DNA of 64,000 nt from Xylanibacter ruminicola (GTDB lineage: Bacteria > Bacteroidota > Bacteroidia > Bacteroidales > Bacteroidaceae), in the NCBI RefSeq assembly GCF_900142525.1, contig NZ_FRBD01000003.1, positions 124,001 to 188,000 on the forward strand, read 5' to 3'. The notes beneath the pieces are model-generated. The model saw only the letters and a program-made list of their open reading frames with translations, ran no database searches and was not told the DNA's origin. Positions within the stretch are counted from its first letter, which is position 1. Each line of letters starts with the position of its first letter. Shown piece after piece: positions 23,682-31,016 of the stretch. The position numbers were made by a program, and so were the translations under genes.

Positions 23682-24212
23682 CTACTTCTTTTTCTTCTTA
23701 AATTGGTCTATTCTTCTTTTCAATTCCTTATTGTCTCCCTTCAGAGGATGGTAGACTCCCCATTCGAGGACAGACGGATCAAAGTCTTTAAGAGCACGCT
23801 CCATAATGCCAAGTGCTGCAGGAGCACTCTTGGCAAAGCACCAAAAAGACAATGCCGTACCATCTAAATCGCTCTCCAGCCTGAGTGTCCGCAGACTGGC
23901 GTATGAAACCGTCATGAAATGGTCCACTTCTACGAGCGCAACAGGTTCTATATTCATTAATTCCTGGTACATTTCCGTAACAGGAACATCTTTATTTGCC
24001 TTCCATGGAACCCTTCGTTCTACAACATAGATCTTCTCTGCAGATATTTCATCCATCGTAACGGCATCCAAATCAACAGCTTCGTAGAACAGTTCCCTTC
24101 CTGTACGCATATCACGACAGTATCTCTTGGCAGTTTTCTCGTCGCTCACAGCACAGACGATTATCTCCCTATAACCATAGCCATTCTCCTTGATAACGTA
24201 TATCATGCTCAT
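23682..24212 (-). CDS. Uncharacterized 176-aa protein
   Basis: The protein begins with a short alpha/beta segment (MSMIYVIKENGYGYREIIVCAVSDEKTAKRYCRDM), as in small regulatory or binding domains, and ends in a polylysine tail (RRIDQFKKKKK). No family recognised. It lies 9 bp after the SGDV-repeat gene and one base before the 346-aa gene, so it is an inner member of one operon. Confidence 0.65.
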   Translation of the reverse strand: MSMIYVIKENGYGYREIIVCAVSDEKTAKRYCRDMRTGRELFYEAVDLDAVTMDEISAEKIYVVERRVPWKANKDVPVTEMYQELMNIEPVALVEVDHFMTVSYASLRTLRLESDLDGTALSFWCFAKSAPAALGIMERALKDFDPSVLEWGVYHPLKGDNKELKRRIDQFKKKKK

Positions 24213-24221
24213 CTGAAGTCT

Positions 24222-25109
24222 TCATCGATTATAGATGTCACCACTACCTGTTGAAACCATACCGGTGATATTCTTGCAATGAACGTCGCCACTGCCGGTA
24301 TTGACGTTCACGGCATCATTGCATTCTACGTCACCACTGCCTGTACGGATATTCTGGACGTTGCCATTCACTGTGACATCACCGCTTGAAGTGGCCAGGT
24401 TCTGCACGTCACCATTGATCTCAATGCTCACGACACTGCTTTCCGCATACTCACCTCCAATGGAGTCCCAATCGACGGCCTTTCCGTCGGCATACCAGCG
24501 TCCATCAATCTTCTCAATCGTGTCACCCTTGATGGTATATTTCTTGTCACCACGTCTGATGTTGACAGAGCCGCCCTTGATGACAGTACGTCTTCCTGTC
24601 TTAATGGTGGTTGTGCCAGTACCGTGGATGATGGTTTCACCGCCTGAAAAATCGTTCTTGATATTGAAACTACGAGTTGATGACTTATGCTTACTGCCTG
24701 TTTGGTTGCAATTGATATTGGTGATTCCGAATGTGTTAAGAAAGCTGTTAACAGCATCGTCTACCTTTTCATCTACCTTTTCTTCCATCTCCGTGATGTC
24801 TTCGGCCATGTGTGGAGCTTGCTCTTGCTCAGGCAAATCGACAATGCTTCCGTCAACGTACCAAATACCGCCTTTGCGCTCAACCAGATTGCCTGTCATC
24901 CGATAGTCCTTACCATTGAGTCGCAGACTGATGTCGGCATTCTCATAGCGGACATCCTTATCGTCCATGAGGGTCACGATTGCACCCTCATAAGTACTTG
25001 TACCAAACTGGGTGCGCTGAGTACCACGATGCACAATCATTACGCCGTCTTTCTTCTTTTGTTTATCTACCCACTCTTTAAGTGGCTTACCCTGTATGTT
25101 AATACTCAT
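24222..25109 (-). CDS. SGDV-repeat (beta-helix-like) protein, first gene of its operon
   Basis: The 295-residue protein has two similar blocks, DVRYENADISLRLNGKDYRMTGNLVERKGGIWYVDGSIVD (about 52-91) and VIKGGSVNIRRGDKKYTIKGDTIEKIDGRWYADGKAVD (about 175-212). An acidic linker separates them. The end (about 228-295) has short repeats built on NGDVQN, SSGDV, GSGDVEC, GSGDVHC and GSGDIYN, spaced about 16 residues apart, which suggests a small parallel beta-helix. No signal peptide, so it is cytoplasmic unless exported in another way. A -7 box TATCTTTG is at 25144-25137. Function unknown; the repeats may form a scaffold for the next four proteins. Confidence 0.7.
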   Translation of the reverse strand: MSINIQGKPLKEWVDKQKKKDGVMIVHRGTQRTQFGTSTYEGAIVTLMDDKDVRYENADISLRLNGKDYRMTGNLVERKGGIWYVDGSIVDLPEQEQAPHMAEDITEMEEKVDEKVDDAVNSFLNTFGITNINCNQTGSKHKSSTRSFNIKNDFSGGETIIHGTGTTTIKTGRRTVIKGGSVNIRRGDKKYTIKGDTIEKIDGRWYADGKAVDWDSIGGEYAESSVVSIEINGDVQNLATSSGDVTVNGNVQNIRTGSGDVECNDAVNVNTGSGDVHCKNITGMVSTGSGDIYNR

Positions 25110-25136
25110 ATACTACCTTAATTTTGAATCAGATCA

Positions 25137-25144
25137 CAAAGATA
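25137..25144 (-). promoter_or_regulatory. -7 box for the SGDV-repeat operon
   Basis: TATCTTTG on the reverse strand, 28 bp before the start codon. No clear TTTG lies 20 bp upstream. Confidence 0.5.
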
Positions 25145-25233
25145 CTAAAAAGATTCGAATTTAAGGCTGAAATCTATCTGCAATTAACCTATTTAACAGT
25201 AAAATATTGATAGAACTGTCCGTTTTTACCGTA

Positions 25234-25269
25234 TTTTGAATGCCGTTTCACGATTATTTAGTACCTTTG
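25234..25269 (+). promoter_or_regulatory. Promoter of the 147-aa gene, giving a nearly leaderless mRNA
   Basis: TTTTG (25234-25238) and TACCTTTG (25262-25269) are 23 bp apart. The start codon is at 25275, so transcription would begin at or within a base or two of the ATG. Confidence 0.6.
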
Positions 25270-25274
25270 CACCC

Positions 25275-25718
25275 ATGATTGAAGCGGAATATATTACAAG
25301 AAACGAGCACAAGAACGCTACAGAGGATTTTGTTCGTGGCTCAGTATGGGCATATAAGAAGGTCACTGAAGTTACATTTGCTGACAAGTCAAATACGCCT
25401 TACGAACTATTGCAGATTGTTTTAGGATTAGAGAAGACCTTCCCAGATATGATTGCTGCAGAGAAGGATTCGTTTGAGTTTAATCGTGGTGCTGAATGGT
25501 CGTTCAACCGTTTTGCACTTCAGGTGGCAAAAGACCAAGATATGTCTATCGAGGATATTATGGTCACCATCGGTGGATTCGGGTACGATGTGATTAAGGT
25601 CAGAGAGGAATTAATCAGTCACCAGGAATCCGAAGGTGATTTTGATCCTGAACTTCTCAAACAGAACAAAGCAGAATTAGAGCAACTGAAGGAAATCGAC
25701 AGAACCAAGGGCTGGTAA
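25275..25718 (+). CDS. Uncharacterized 147-aa protein
   Basis: A soluble helical protein without recognised domains (TEDFVRGSVWAYKKVTEV, then EFNRGAEWSFNRFALQVAKDQ). The two RG(S/A)xW(A/S) segments may be a repeat. The start at 25275 (MIEAEYITRN) is chosen because the -7 box TACCTTTG ends at 25269; the longer frame from 25236 would begin upstream of the promoter. A weak hairpin (AACAG/CTGTT, 25728-25752) follows the stop. It stands alone between two reverse-strand units. Confidence 0.65.
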   Translation: MIEAEYITRNEHKNATEDFVRGSVWAYKKVTEVTFADKSNTPYELLQIVLGLEKTFPDMIAAEKDSFEFNRGAEWSFNRFALQVAKDQDMSIEDIMVTIGGFGYDVIKVREELISHQESEGDFDPELLKQNKAELEQLKEIDRTKGW

Positions 25719-25885
25719 ATAATTAACAGGCTCCAATAGGGGTTCTGTTAAACCATCTTCTTGCGTCTATTTATCATAACATGGATTATATTCATAAAAG
25801 TCTGACACTCAGGCGGTTAAAATATGAGAATCGCGATTATGATAAGTAGAGCCTACAGAACCATCATATATCTGCGCTCCAGAGG

Positions 25886-26284
25886 TCATTCTGAAACGCA
25901 GAAATTTTCGAGATCGTCGAGGGCTTGCTGAAGTTTGGTTCTGGCTTCGTCAATCGCATTGTTCATATCCTGACGAACCATTTTGCACTTACCACGGATG
26001 ATAACATCATGTTGCTTGTTGTCGGTACACAAGCTGCGCTCATCGGTGATATCATACGTATCGCCTGGCTGCAGGAGGAAATTGAGATTGAGCTTTCCAC
26101 GGAAGAAACAGAGAACATCGAGCAAGACAGAGGCGTAGACCATGCCACCATTTTCAAACTTCGACAGAATGGCCTGATTCAAGTCCAGGGCCTGAGCTAA
26201 GTCTTTCTGTGTAATACCTAACTCCTGACGGATGAGTTTCAGCCGTGGCCCGAGTTCTGCTACTGTTATATGACCTTCCTTCAT
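25886..26284 (-). CDS. XRE-family helix-turn-helix regulator
   Basis: Residues about 6-60 form a Cro/CI-type helix-turn-helix (LGPRLKLIRQELGITQKDLAQALDLNQAILSKFENG). The rest is a short beta segment and a C-terminal helix (MNNAIDEARTKLQQALDDL). The start at 26284 (MKEGHITVAEL) fits the family better than the ATG at 26320. It lies downstream of the structured RNA at 26365-26573 and could be controlled by read-through past the hairpin there. Probably a regulator of the neighbouring mobilization module; antitoxin is an alternative, but no toxin gene is next to it. Confidence 0.8.
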   Translation of the reverse strand: MKEGHITVAELGPRLKLIRQELGITQKDLAQALDLNQAILSKFENGGMVYASVLLDVLCFFRGKLNLNFLLQPGDTYDITDERSLCTDNKQHDVIIRGKCKMVRQDMNNAIDEARTKLQQALDDLENFCVSE

Positions 26285-26364
26285 AAACGTTGACTTTATA
26301 TCGTTAGCTCGCCGCACCAAGGCAAAGCTGGTCTTTAGTTAGAAAGCGTGGTGCCAGACCTTCG

Positions 26365-26573
26365 AAAAAACGGAGGCTTCGGCAAGCCGATCATCTTCTC
26401 AAGAATGACACACACGCCTGAGGATATGTGATTCCATAAGGACACAATTATCCCATTGGCGCGTCTTCCTTCATCTGATGATCTTTTGGGGAATTTTGCC
26501 GAATTTCCGTTTAGAATCCAGAATGCGCTTTGCAAGGTTAAATTATTCCACTTTCGTGAATTTTTCGCCTATG
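26365..26573 (-). ncRNA. Candidate structured ncRNA or attenuated leader
   Basis: A consensus promoter is at 26612-26580, and a terminator-like hairpin (GGCTT/AAGCC, 26388-26375) followed by six T is at 26370-26365; about 209 nt lie between. The RNA can form a long rod: GATCATC with GATGATC (26483-26477 with 26395-26389), then ACGCGCC with GGCGTGT, then GGATA..TGTG with CACATATCC, then UCC-UUAU-GGA. An upstream CAC-GAAA-GUG hairpin is also present. The 66-aa frame that crosses it does not look like a protein. It may be a separate small RNA or a leader that limits the XRE gene. Confidence 0.6.
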
Positions 26574-26579
26574 CGGTTG

Positions 26580-26612
26580 CAAAGATACTGCGAAATTTTC
26601 ATTTAAACAAAA
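26580..26612 (-). promoter_or_regulatory. Consensus Bacteroidetes promoter upstream of the candidate ncRNA
   Basis: On the reverse strand TTTTG (26612-26608), exactly 20 bp, TATCTTTG (26587-26580). It starts just after the topB stop codon. Confidence 0.75.
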
Positions 26613-26619
26613 CTTCTGC

Positions 26620-28419
26620 TCACTTTTTTAGAATTTTTTTGCCCGAAGAGTCGGCTTGCACCTCTTTGATGATGTCGATAAGCTGCGACTGAAGTTCCTG
26701 CATGAACTTATCAAGGCTGTAATGGCCTCGCTCAATCTCACGGAGCTTCTTCTCCCAAACCCCAGTCAATTCTGGACTTTTCAGCATCTGGGCATTGATG
26801 ACATCAATCAGTTCACGACCTGCCGCACAGGAAATGAGCGCTTTTTTATCACGTCGGATATAACCTCGTTTGAGCAGCGTCTCGATGATGCCCGCACGAC
26901 TGGACGGACGGCCAATGCCGTTTTCCTTCATCGCCTCGCGCAGGGCTTCGTCGTTGACCAGCCTTCCCGCAGTTTCCATCGCCTGCAATAGTGAGGCCTC
27001 CGTATAGCGCTTTGGCGGTGTGGTGGTCTTCTGTTGGAGCGTGGGCTGATGGGCACCCGACTCCCCTACCCTGAATGCTGGTAATGATGCCTCTTCTGGA
27101 GAGTCATCTTCCTCGTCACGCTGAACGTTGGCATAGACCCCTCGCCAGCCCTGGTTCAGGATGGTACGGCCTGTGGCCTTATACTCTATAGGACCGGTTG
27201 TGGCCAACACAGATGTCTGGGCATACTCACAGTTGGGATAGAACACGGCACAGAAGCGACGCACAATGAGGTCATAGACCTTGCGCTCAAAGTCGTTGAT
27301 GCTGTTCAGCGCACGGGTATCACCTGTAGGAATGATAGCATGATGGTCGGTGACCTTCGAGTTGTCGAAGACGCGCTTGCTTTTCTGCAACTGCTGCCCC
27401 ACAAGCGGACGGGCTGCATCATAGACCTTGGAGAGGTTCTGGATGATGCTAGGACACTTGGCGTAGATATCCTCGGTCAGGAACTTGGTATCGACACGCG
27501 GATAGGTGGTCAGACGCTTCTCATACAGCGATTGGATATTGCGCAGCGTCGTCTCGGCAGAGTAGCCGAACTTACGGTTACAGTCCACCTGCAACGAGGT
27601 GAGGTCGTAAAGCTGTGGCGGTTGTTCGCTGCCACGCTTCTGCTGTACATCCTGAATGGTCAACGGGTACTGCTTGGACTGTGCCAGAACGAGACTGCCT
27701 ACCTGATCGGTATCGAAGCGCACATGGCTGCTGCAGGTGAACGGGATGCCACGGTAGAGGGTGGTCAGCAACCAATAGGGCTTTGACTTGAAGTTCTCAA
27801 TCTCCTTGTCACGAGCCACAATCATGGCCAAGGTGGGTGTCTGCACACGACCGATACTGAGCACCTGTTTGAAACCGCCATACTTCAATGTGAACAGTCG
27901 GGTGGCGTTCATTCCCAAGAGCCAGTCACCCTCGGCACGGGCCAGTCCGGCCTGATATAGTGAATCGTAGTCGGATTGTGGTTTCAAGTGCTGGAACCCC
28001 TGTCGGATGGCTTCGTCGGTCAGGGACGAAATCCACAGGCGTTTGACGGGGCATTTGACGCCCGCCAGTTCCATGACCCAACGCTGGATGAGTTCACCCT
28101 CCTGACCCGCATCGCCGCAGTTGATAATCTCGGAGGCATGCTTATACAGGTCCTTAACGATTTTGAACTGTTTCTTCACACCCGGATTGGCAATCACCTC
28201 GACGCGATACGTCGGGGGAATCATCGGGAGAACCGACAGATCCCAGCGCTTCCACTGAGGATAATAGCCGTCGGGAGGCAACAGTTCACACAAGTGGCCA
28301 AAGGTCCACGTTACCTGATAGCCATTACCTTCGTAATAGCCATCCTTCTTCACTCTCGCGCCCAGAATATTCGCAATTGACTGGGCTACACTCGGTTTTT
28401 CTGCTATACAAACTATCAT
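26620..28419 (-). CDS. topB: DNA topoisomerase III (TopB)
   Basis: This type IA topoisomerase passes single DNA strands. Motifs are the Toprim segment MIVCIAEKPSVAQSIA (1-16), CGDAGQEGELIQRW (about 100), LWISSLTDEAI, and YPRVDTKFL near residue 305 with the active-site tyrosine. The 599-residue length covers the catalytic core but lacks a C-terminal zinc-ribbon tail. TopB proteins of this size are common in Bacteroidetes conjugative and mobilizable elements, and this gene lies next to a mobilization operon on the opposite strand. It probably resolves DNA during transfer, though a chromosomal function cannot be excluded. Confidence 0.93.
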   Translation of the reverse strand: MIVCIAEKPSVAQSIANILGARVKKDGYYEGNGYQVTWTFGHLCELLPPDGYYPQWKRWDLSVLPMIPPTYRVEVIANPGVKKQFKIVKDLYKHASEIINCGDAGQEGELIQRWVMELAGVKCPVKRLWISSLTDEAIRQGFQHLKPQSDYDSLYQAGLARAEGDWLLGMNATRLFTLKYGGFKQVLSIGRVQTPTLAMIVARDKEIENFKSKPYWLLTTLYRGIPFTCSSHVRFDTDQVGSLVLAQSKQYPLTIQDVQQKRGSEQPPQLYDLTSLQVDCNRKFGYSAETTLRNIQSLYEKRLTTYPRVDTKFLTEDIYAKCPSIIQNLSKVYDAARPLVGQQLQKSKRVFDNSKVTDHHAIIPTGDTRALNSINDFERKVYDLIVRRFCAVFYPNCEYAQTSVLATTGPIEYKATGRTILNQGWRGVYANVQRDEEDDSPEEASLPAFRVGESGAHQPTLQQKTTTPPKRYTEASLLQAMETAGRLVNDEALREAMKENGIGRPSSRAGIIETLLKRGYIRRDKKALISCAAGRELIDVINAQMLKSPELTGVWEKKLREIERGHYSLDKFMQELQSQLIDIIKEVQADSSGKKILKK

Positions 28420-28606
28420 AATTCTGAAAATTTTGGCTGCAAAGGAACGGAAAAACGCAGAAGGAGCAGGCTTCAGGAAATTCTTTTCCGGTTTTTAACG
28501 CTGACACAGATGGGGAGAGAAGTGCGGGTTTTTAGCCCGAAAATCGTGAAATAGTTAATAACCAGAATGAAGTGTTAAGCGGGAACGGGTTGTGTGGGGT
28601 TTGTCG

Positions 28607-28614
28607 TAGTTTTG
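28607..28614 (+). promoter_or_regulatory. -7 box for the mobilization operon
   Basis: TAGTTTTG 34 bp before the lipoprotein start. The 228-bp gap between topB and this gene holds divergent promoters; the topB side has TTCCTTTG at about 28445-28452 as a weaker -7 box. Confidence 0.5.
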
Positions 28615-28647
28615 CAGCCCGAAAACAACAACGAAATCGAAACAGGT

Positions 28648-29418
28648 ATGAAACAGCGTATTCTACACAACACACGACACCTTATTATTATAAGTTCAGT
28701 CGTCATGGCAGCAGCCTTCATGGGTTGCAGCCACAACAAACACCCCTTCGTGTTCCACACACCGCAGGAGGCCGTCGTGGCCTGCCACGAGGAGTTGGCG
28801 AAGGTGAAACAGATGAACAGTGCCACCATTGACGAACTGGCACAAGTGATTAACACCTGGGCAGAGCTGCAGGACTCCACGATGAGCCTGATGATGCGGG
28901 ATTCGACAATGACCGTCCACAACGACCTCGCCAGCGAGTTCTTTGCCGTGGCCGACAGCTTCAGGATGGAGATTACCGACCTGGCACTGACCCAGAAGCG
29001 CTCGATGGCCGACGTGATGAAACTGAAGGTGGCCACGTCGAGCAACCGAAAGGCGGCTCTGGCATCGGAGGAATTCAAGTCGGTGAGACAATACTATATG
29101 GACTTCAACCGAAGGATTATCCAGAGTGCTGAAAGCTGCAGAAACGACATCAACGCCAAGAAGCCGTTGACGGCAAAGCAGGGAGCCAACTACCGATGGT
29201 TGCTTATCCAGCCGTTCCTGGCATTGGACAACTACGCCACGGCAGCACTGACAGACCAGCAGATTGAGACACTCAACCAGCTGGCCGAAGAACTGCCCAA
29301 ACTCCTCGCCTACGTTGACGGCAAGGACTATGACCGTTCGCCCAAGGAAGAGACGGAAAAACTCTCCACTGTGTTGAGCGAGTATTTCCTGAAGTCGTAC
29401 CTCAAATCCATCCTCTGA
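28648..29418 (+). CDS. Lipoprotein of the mobilization operon (256 aa)
   Basis: The start at 28648 gives a signal peptide with lipobox (IIISSVVMAAAFMGC, cysteine near residue 27), so the protein is attached to a membrane on the periplasmic side or beyond. The mature part is helical with no recognised domain (TPQEAVVACHEELAKVKQMNSATIDELAQVINTWAELQDSTMSLMM). It is the first gene of a forward operon that leads to the relaxase and coupling ATPase. A TraI/TraJ-like accessory function in conjugation is possible but not shown. Confidence 0.75.
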   Translation: MKQRILHNTRHLIIISSVVMAAAFMGCSHNKHPFVFHTPQEAVVACHEELAKVKQMNSATIDELAQVINTWAELQDSTMSLMMRDSTMTVHNDLASEFFAVADSFRMEITDLALTQKRSMADVMKLKVATSSNRKAALASEEFKSVRQYYMDFNRRIIQSAESCRNDINAKKPLTAKQGANYRWLLIQPFLALDNYATAALTDQQIETLNQLAEELPKLLAYVDGKDYDRSPKEETEKLSTVLSEYFLKSYLKSIL

Positions 29419-29419
29419 C

Positions 29420-29893
29420 ATGGACGCTATGGATAAGACCATCCGCATGGCTGGTGACATGATAGCTGAGAACTTCGACAGGTTCAGCGAGGAGATAGGC
29501 AATACTGCCCTGTTCACGAATGAAGAAGTGACCCTGCAGCGCAGTGAGAAGAGCGGTATGGCGACCTTCCACCTGAAAAAGCAGGTGATGATGGAGGACT
29601 TCATCGACGAGCTGACCAAGTATCTGGCAGTGGAGGTGCTCTGCGCCTACTGTCAGAACGAGGGGCAGGACTATAAGGCCATCGCCTACAGCAAGCCCTA
29701 TCAGGAAGAGATGTATGTCATCGTAATGGAGTCGAACCAGCACGGGCTGATGGATGAAATCAGCGTCGTGTTCTTCGAGTCGATGGATGCCATGCTGGAG
29801 ATGTTGGAGAAACAGCTCCACCAACTGAAAGGTAAGCAGGTTGAAGTGCTCGAACAGCAACATGAAACGGCATTTTACAAGAACTTTATTTAA
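29420..29893 (+). CDS. Uncharacterized 157-aa protein of the mobilization operon
   Basis: A soluble acidic protein starting one base after the lipoprotein stop. It has an alpha/beta look (LQRSEKSGMATFHLKKQVMMEDFIDELTKYLAVEVLCAYC) and a C-terminal coiled-coil stretch (DAMLEMLEKQLHQLKGKQVEVLEQQ). No known family. ATG codons at 29420 and 29429 are both possible. Tight spacing indicates co-expression with its neighbours. Confidence 0.65.
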   Translation: MDAMDKTIRMAGDMIAENFDRFSEEIGNTALFTNEEVTLQRSEKSGMATFHLKKQVMMEDFIDELTKYLAVEVLCAYCQNEGQDYKAIAYSKPYQEEMYVIVMESNQHGLMDEISVVFFESMDAMLEMLEKQLHQLKGKQVEVLEQQHETAFYKNFI

Positions 29894-29908
29894 ACCAATC
29901 ACACGATT

Positions 29909-30493
29909 ATGATAGACGCAAAACTGATCATTGTTTTTCTGCTTTCAGCAATACCCTTTCTGATTGCTTCATCCTGGCGCTCCAAGAGACTGCGCCGGTT
30001 CTATGAAGGGATGAAGCGTAGTGACAATTTCCGCAAGTTCTTCACACTGATGATCCTGATGGGGATGATTCTCATCCAGTTCGTGGATTTCCACGCATCG
30101 ACGGAGATAGCAAGGATGATTCAGGACAGCAGTGTGACCAGCACTGAGGCCGCCAAGATGATTGCCATCTATGCGCCCCTGATGACAAGACCGTATGCCA
30201 CACTGTTGGCAGCAGCCGTCAGCCTGTCGTTCTTCTCTTATAGATGGGCCGACTACGTGCTGACTTTCTTGCACGATTATCCGAAACTCTTTCTCGCGGT
30301 GGCTGCGGTATCGATGGCCATCCCGATGGTCTCGGTCCGCTACCTGATTGTAACGGAAATTATGTATATCATCCTCATTGCCGCTTATCTGTACCCAGAC
30401 AAGAACGGCAGACAGACTCCTCGACTCAGGCTGCAATGGCCATTGCGGAATCTGTTGGGGAATAAACGAACATCAACCAATCCGAGCGTATGA
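29909..30493 (+). CDS. Membrane protein of the mobilization operon (194 aa)
   Basis: There are about five hydrophobic segments: 5-20, 46-62 (FTLMILMGMILIQFVDF), 90-110, 120-145 and 146-160. The end is basic and soluble (KNGRQTPRLRLQWPLRNLLGNKR). It is an inner-membrane protein of unknown function. Its stop overlaps the next start by 4 bp (ATGA), so the two are coupled. Confidence 0.7.
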   Translation: MIDAKLIIVFLLSAIPFLIASSWRSKRLRRFYEGMKRSDNFRKFFTLMILMGMILIQFVDFHASTEIARMIQDSSVTSTEAAKMIAIYAPLMTRPYATLLAAAVSLSFFSYRWADYVLTFLHDYPKLFLAVAAVSMAIPMVSVRYLIVTEIMYIILIAAYLYPDKNGRQTPRLRLQWPLRNLLGNKRTSTNPSV

Positions 30494-30819
30494 ACACAAT
30501 AGAACAAAACAACAGTGACAAGACGCAGCTGAAGATTGTGACGGACACCCGTCTCTGGAATCTCCTGCTGCAGGGCATGAAGAAGTCGGAGAAGCTGACC
30601 AAGGTGGAAGCTTTCAACGACCTGATAGAACGTCAGCGCATCGCGCTGCTGACAAGTTATGACGAATACATGAAAGGCAACGTGCTGGAGTTCTCCAAAG
30701 CCTGGGGCTGGGACAGAGAGACTGTCAACCGTTTCCTCGAACGCCTTCAGGAACTGGACATCGTAACCATCAGCATGGCTGGTAACCGAAAGGCCATCAA
30801 GTTGAACTACATCATCTGA
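30490..30819 (+). CDS. Small winged-helix-like protein before oriT (109 aa)
   Basis: The protein has a segment ending in WDRETVNRFLERLQELDIVTISMAGNRKAIKLNYII, which looks like a winged helix-turn-helix with its wing. LWNLLLQGMKKSEKLTKVEAFNDLIERQRIALL precedes it. DNA binding is therefore likely. Lying right before the inverted-repeat region and the relaxase, it resembles auxiliary relaxosome proteins such as MobB-type proteins or local regulators. Confidence 0.65.
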   Translation: MNTIEQNNSDKTQLKIVTDTRLWNLLLQGMKKSEKLTKVEAFNDLIERQRIALLTSYDEYMKGNVLEFSKAWGWDRETVNRFLERLQELDIVTISMAGNRKAIKLNYII

Positions 30820-30849
30820 AACCCCAACGGGGGAAGGGTGAACACCATA

Positions 30850-30980
30850 GCGCTTGCGCGTATTGCGGCCCCAATGCCGCAATAGTGGTAGCCTAATCCC
30901 ACCTTTGCATCGGAATGCCGCAGGTGAGAGGCCACACTTTAAAAATGAGCAAGCTCAGTGGCCGGAATTAGGCTCAGGGT
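30850..30980. other. Probable origin of transfer (oriT), nested inverted repeats
   Basis: The 197-bp gap before the relaxase is packed with dyads: GCGC-TT-GCGC (30850-30859); TATTGCGGC/GCCGCAATA (30861-30869 with 30876-30884); AGCCTAAT/ATTAGGCT (30890-30897 with 30967-30974). The last pair encloses GGCCAC/GTGGCC (30930-30935 with 30958-30963), which encloses TGAGC/GCTCA (30946-30957). Such nested repeats beside a MobV-type relaxase gene are typical of oriT. The nick site is not determined. Confidence 0.65.
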
Positions 30981-31016
30981 TTCACCCTAAGAACCCCATT
31001 AACACAATAATCGAAT

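Noticed and set aside
26335..26535. 66-aa reverse-strand frame before the XRE gene
   Set aside because: It has no family resemblance and runs through the rod-shaped RNA and its terminator-like hairpin.
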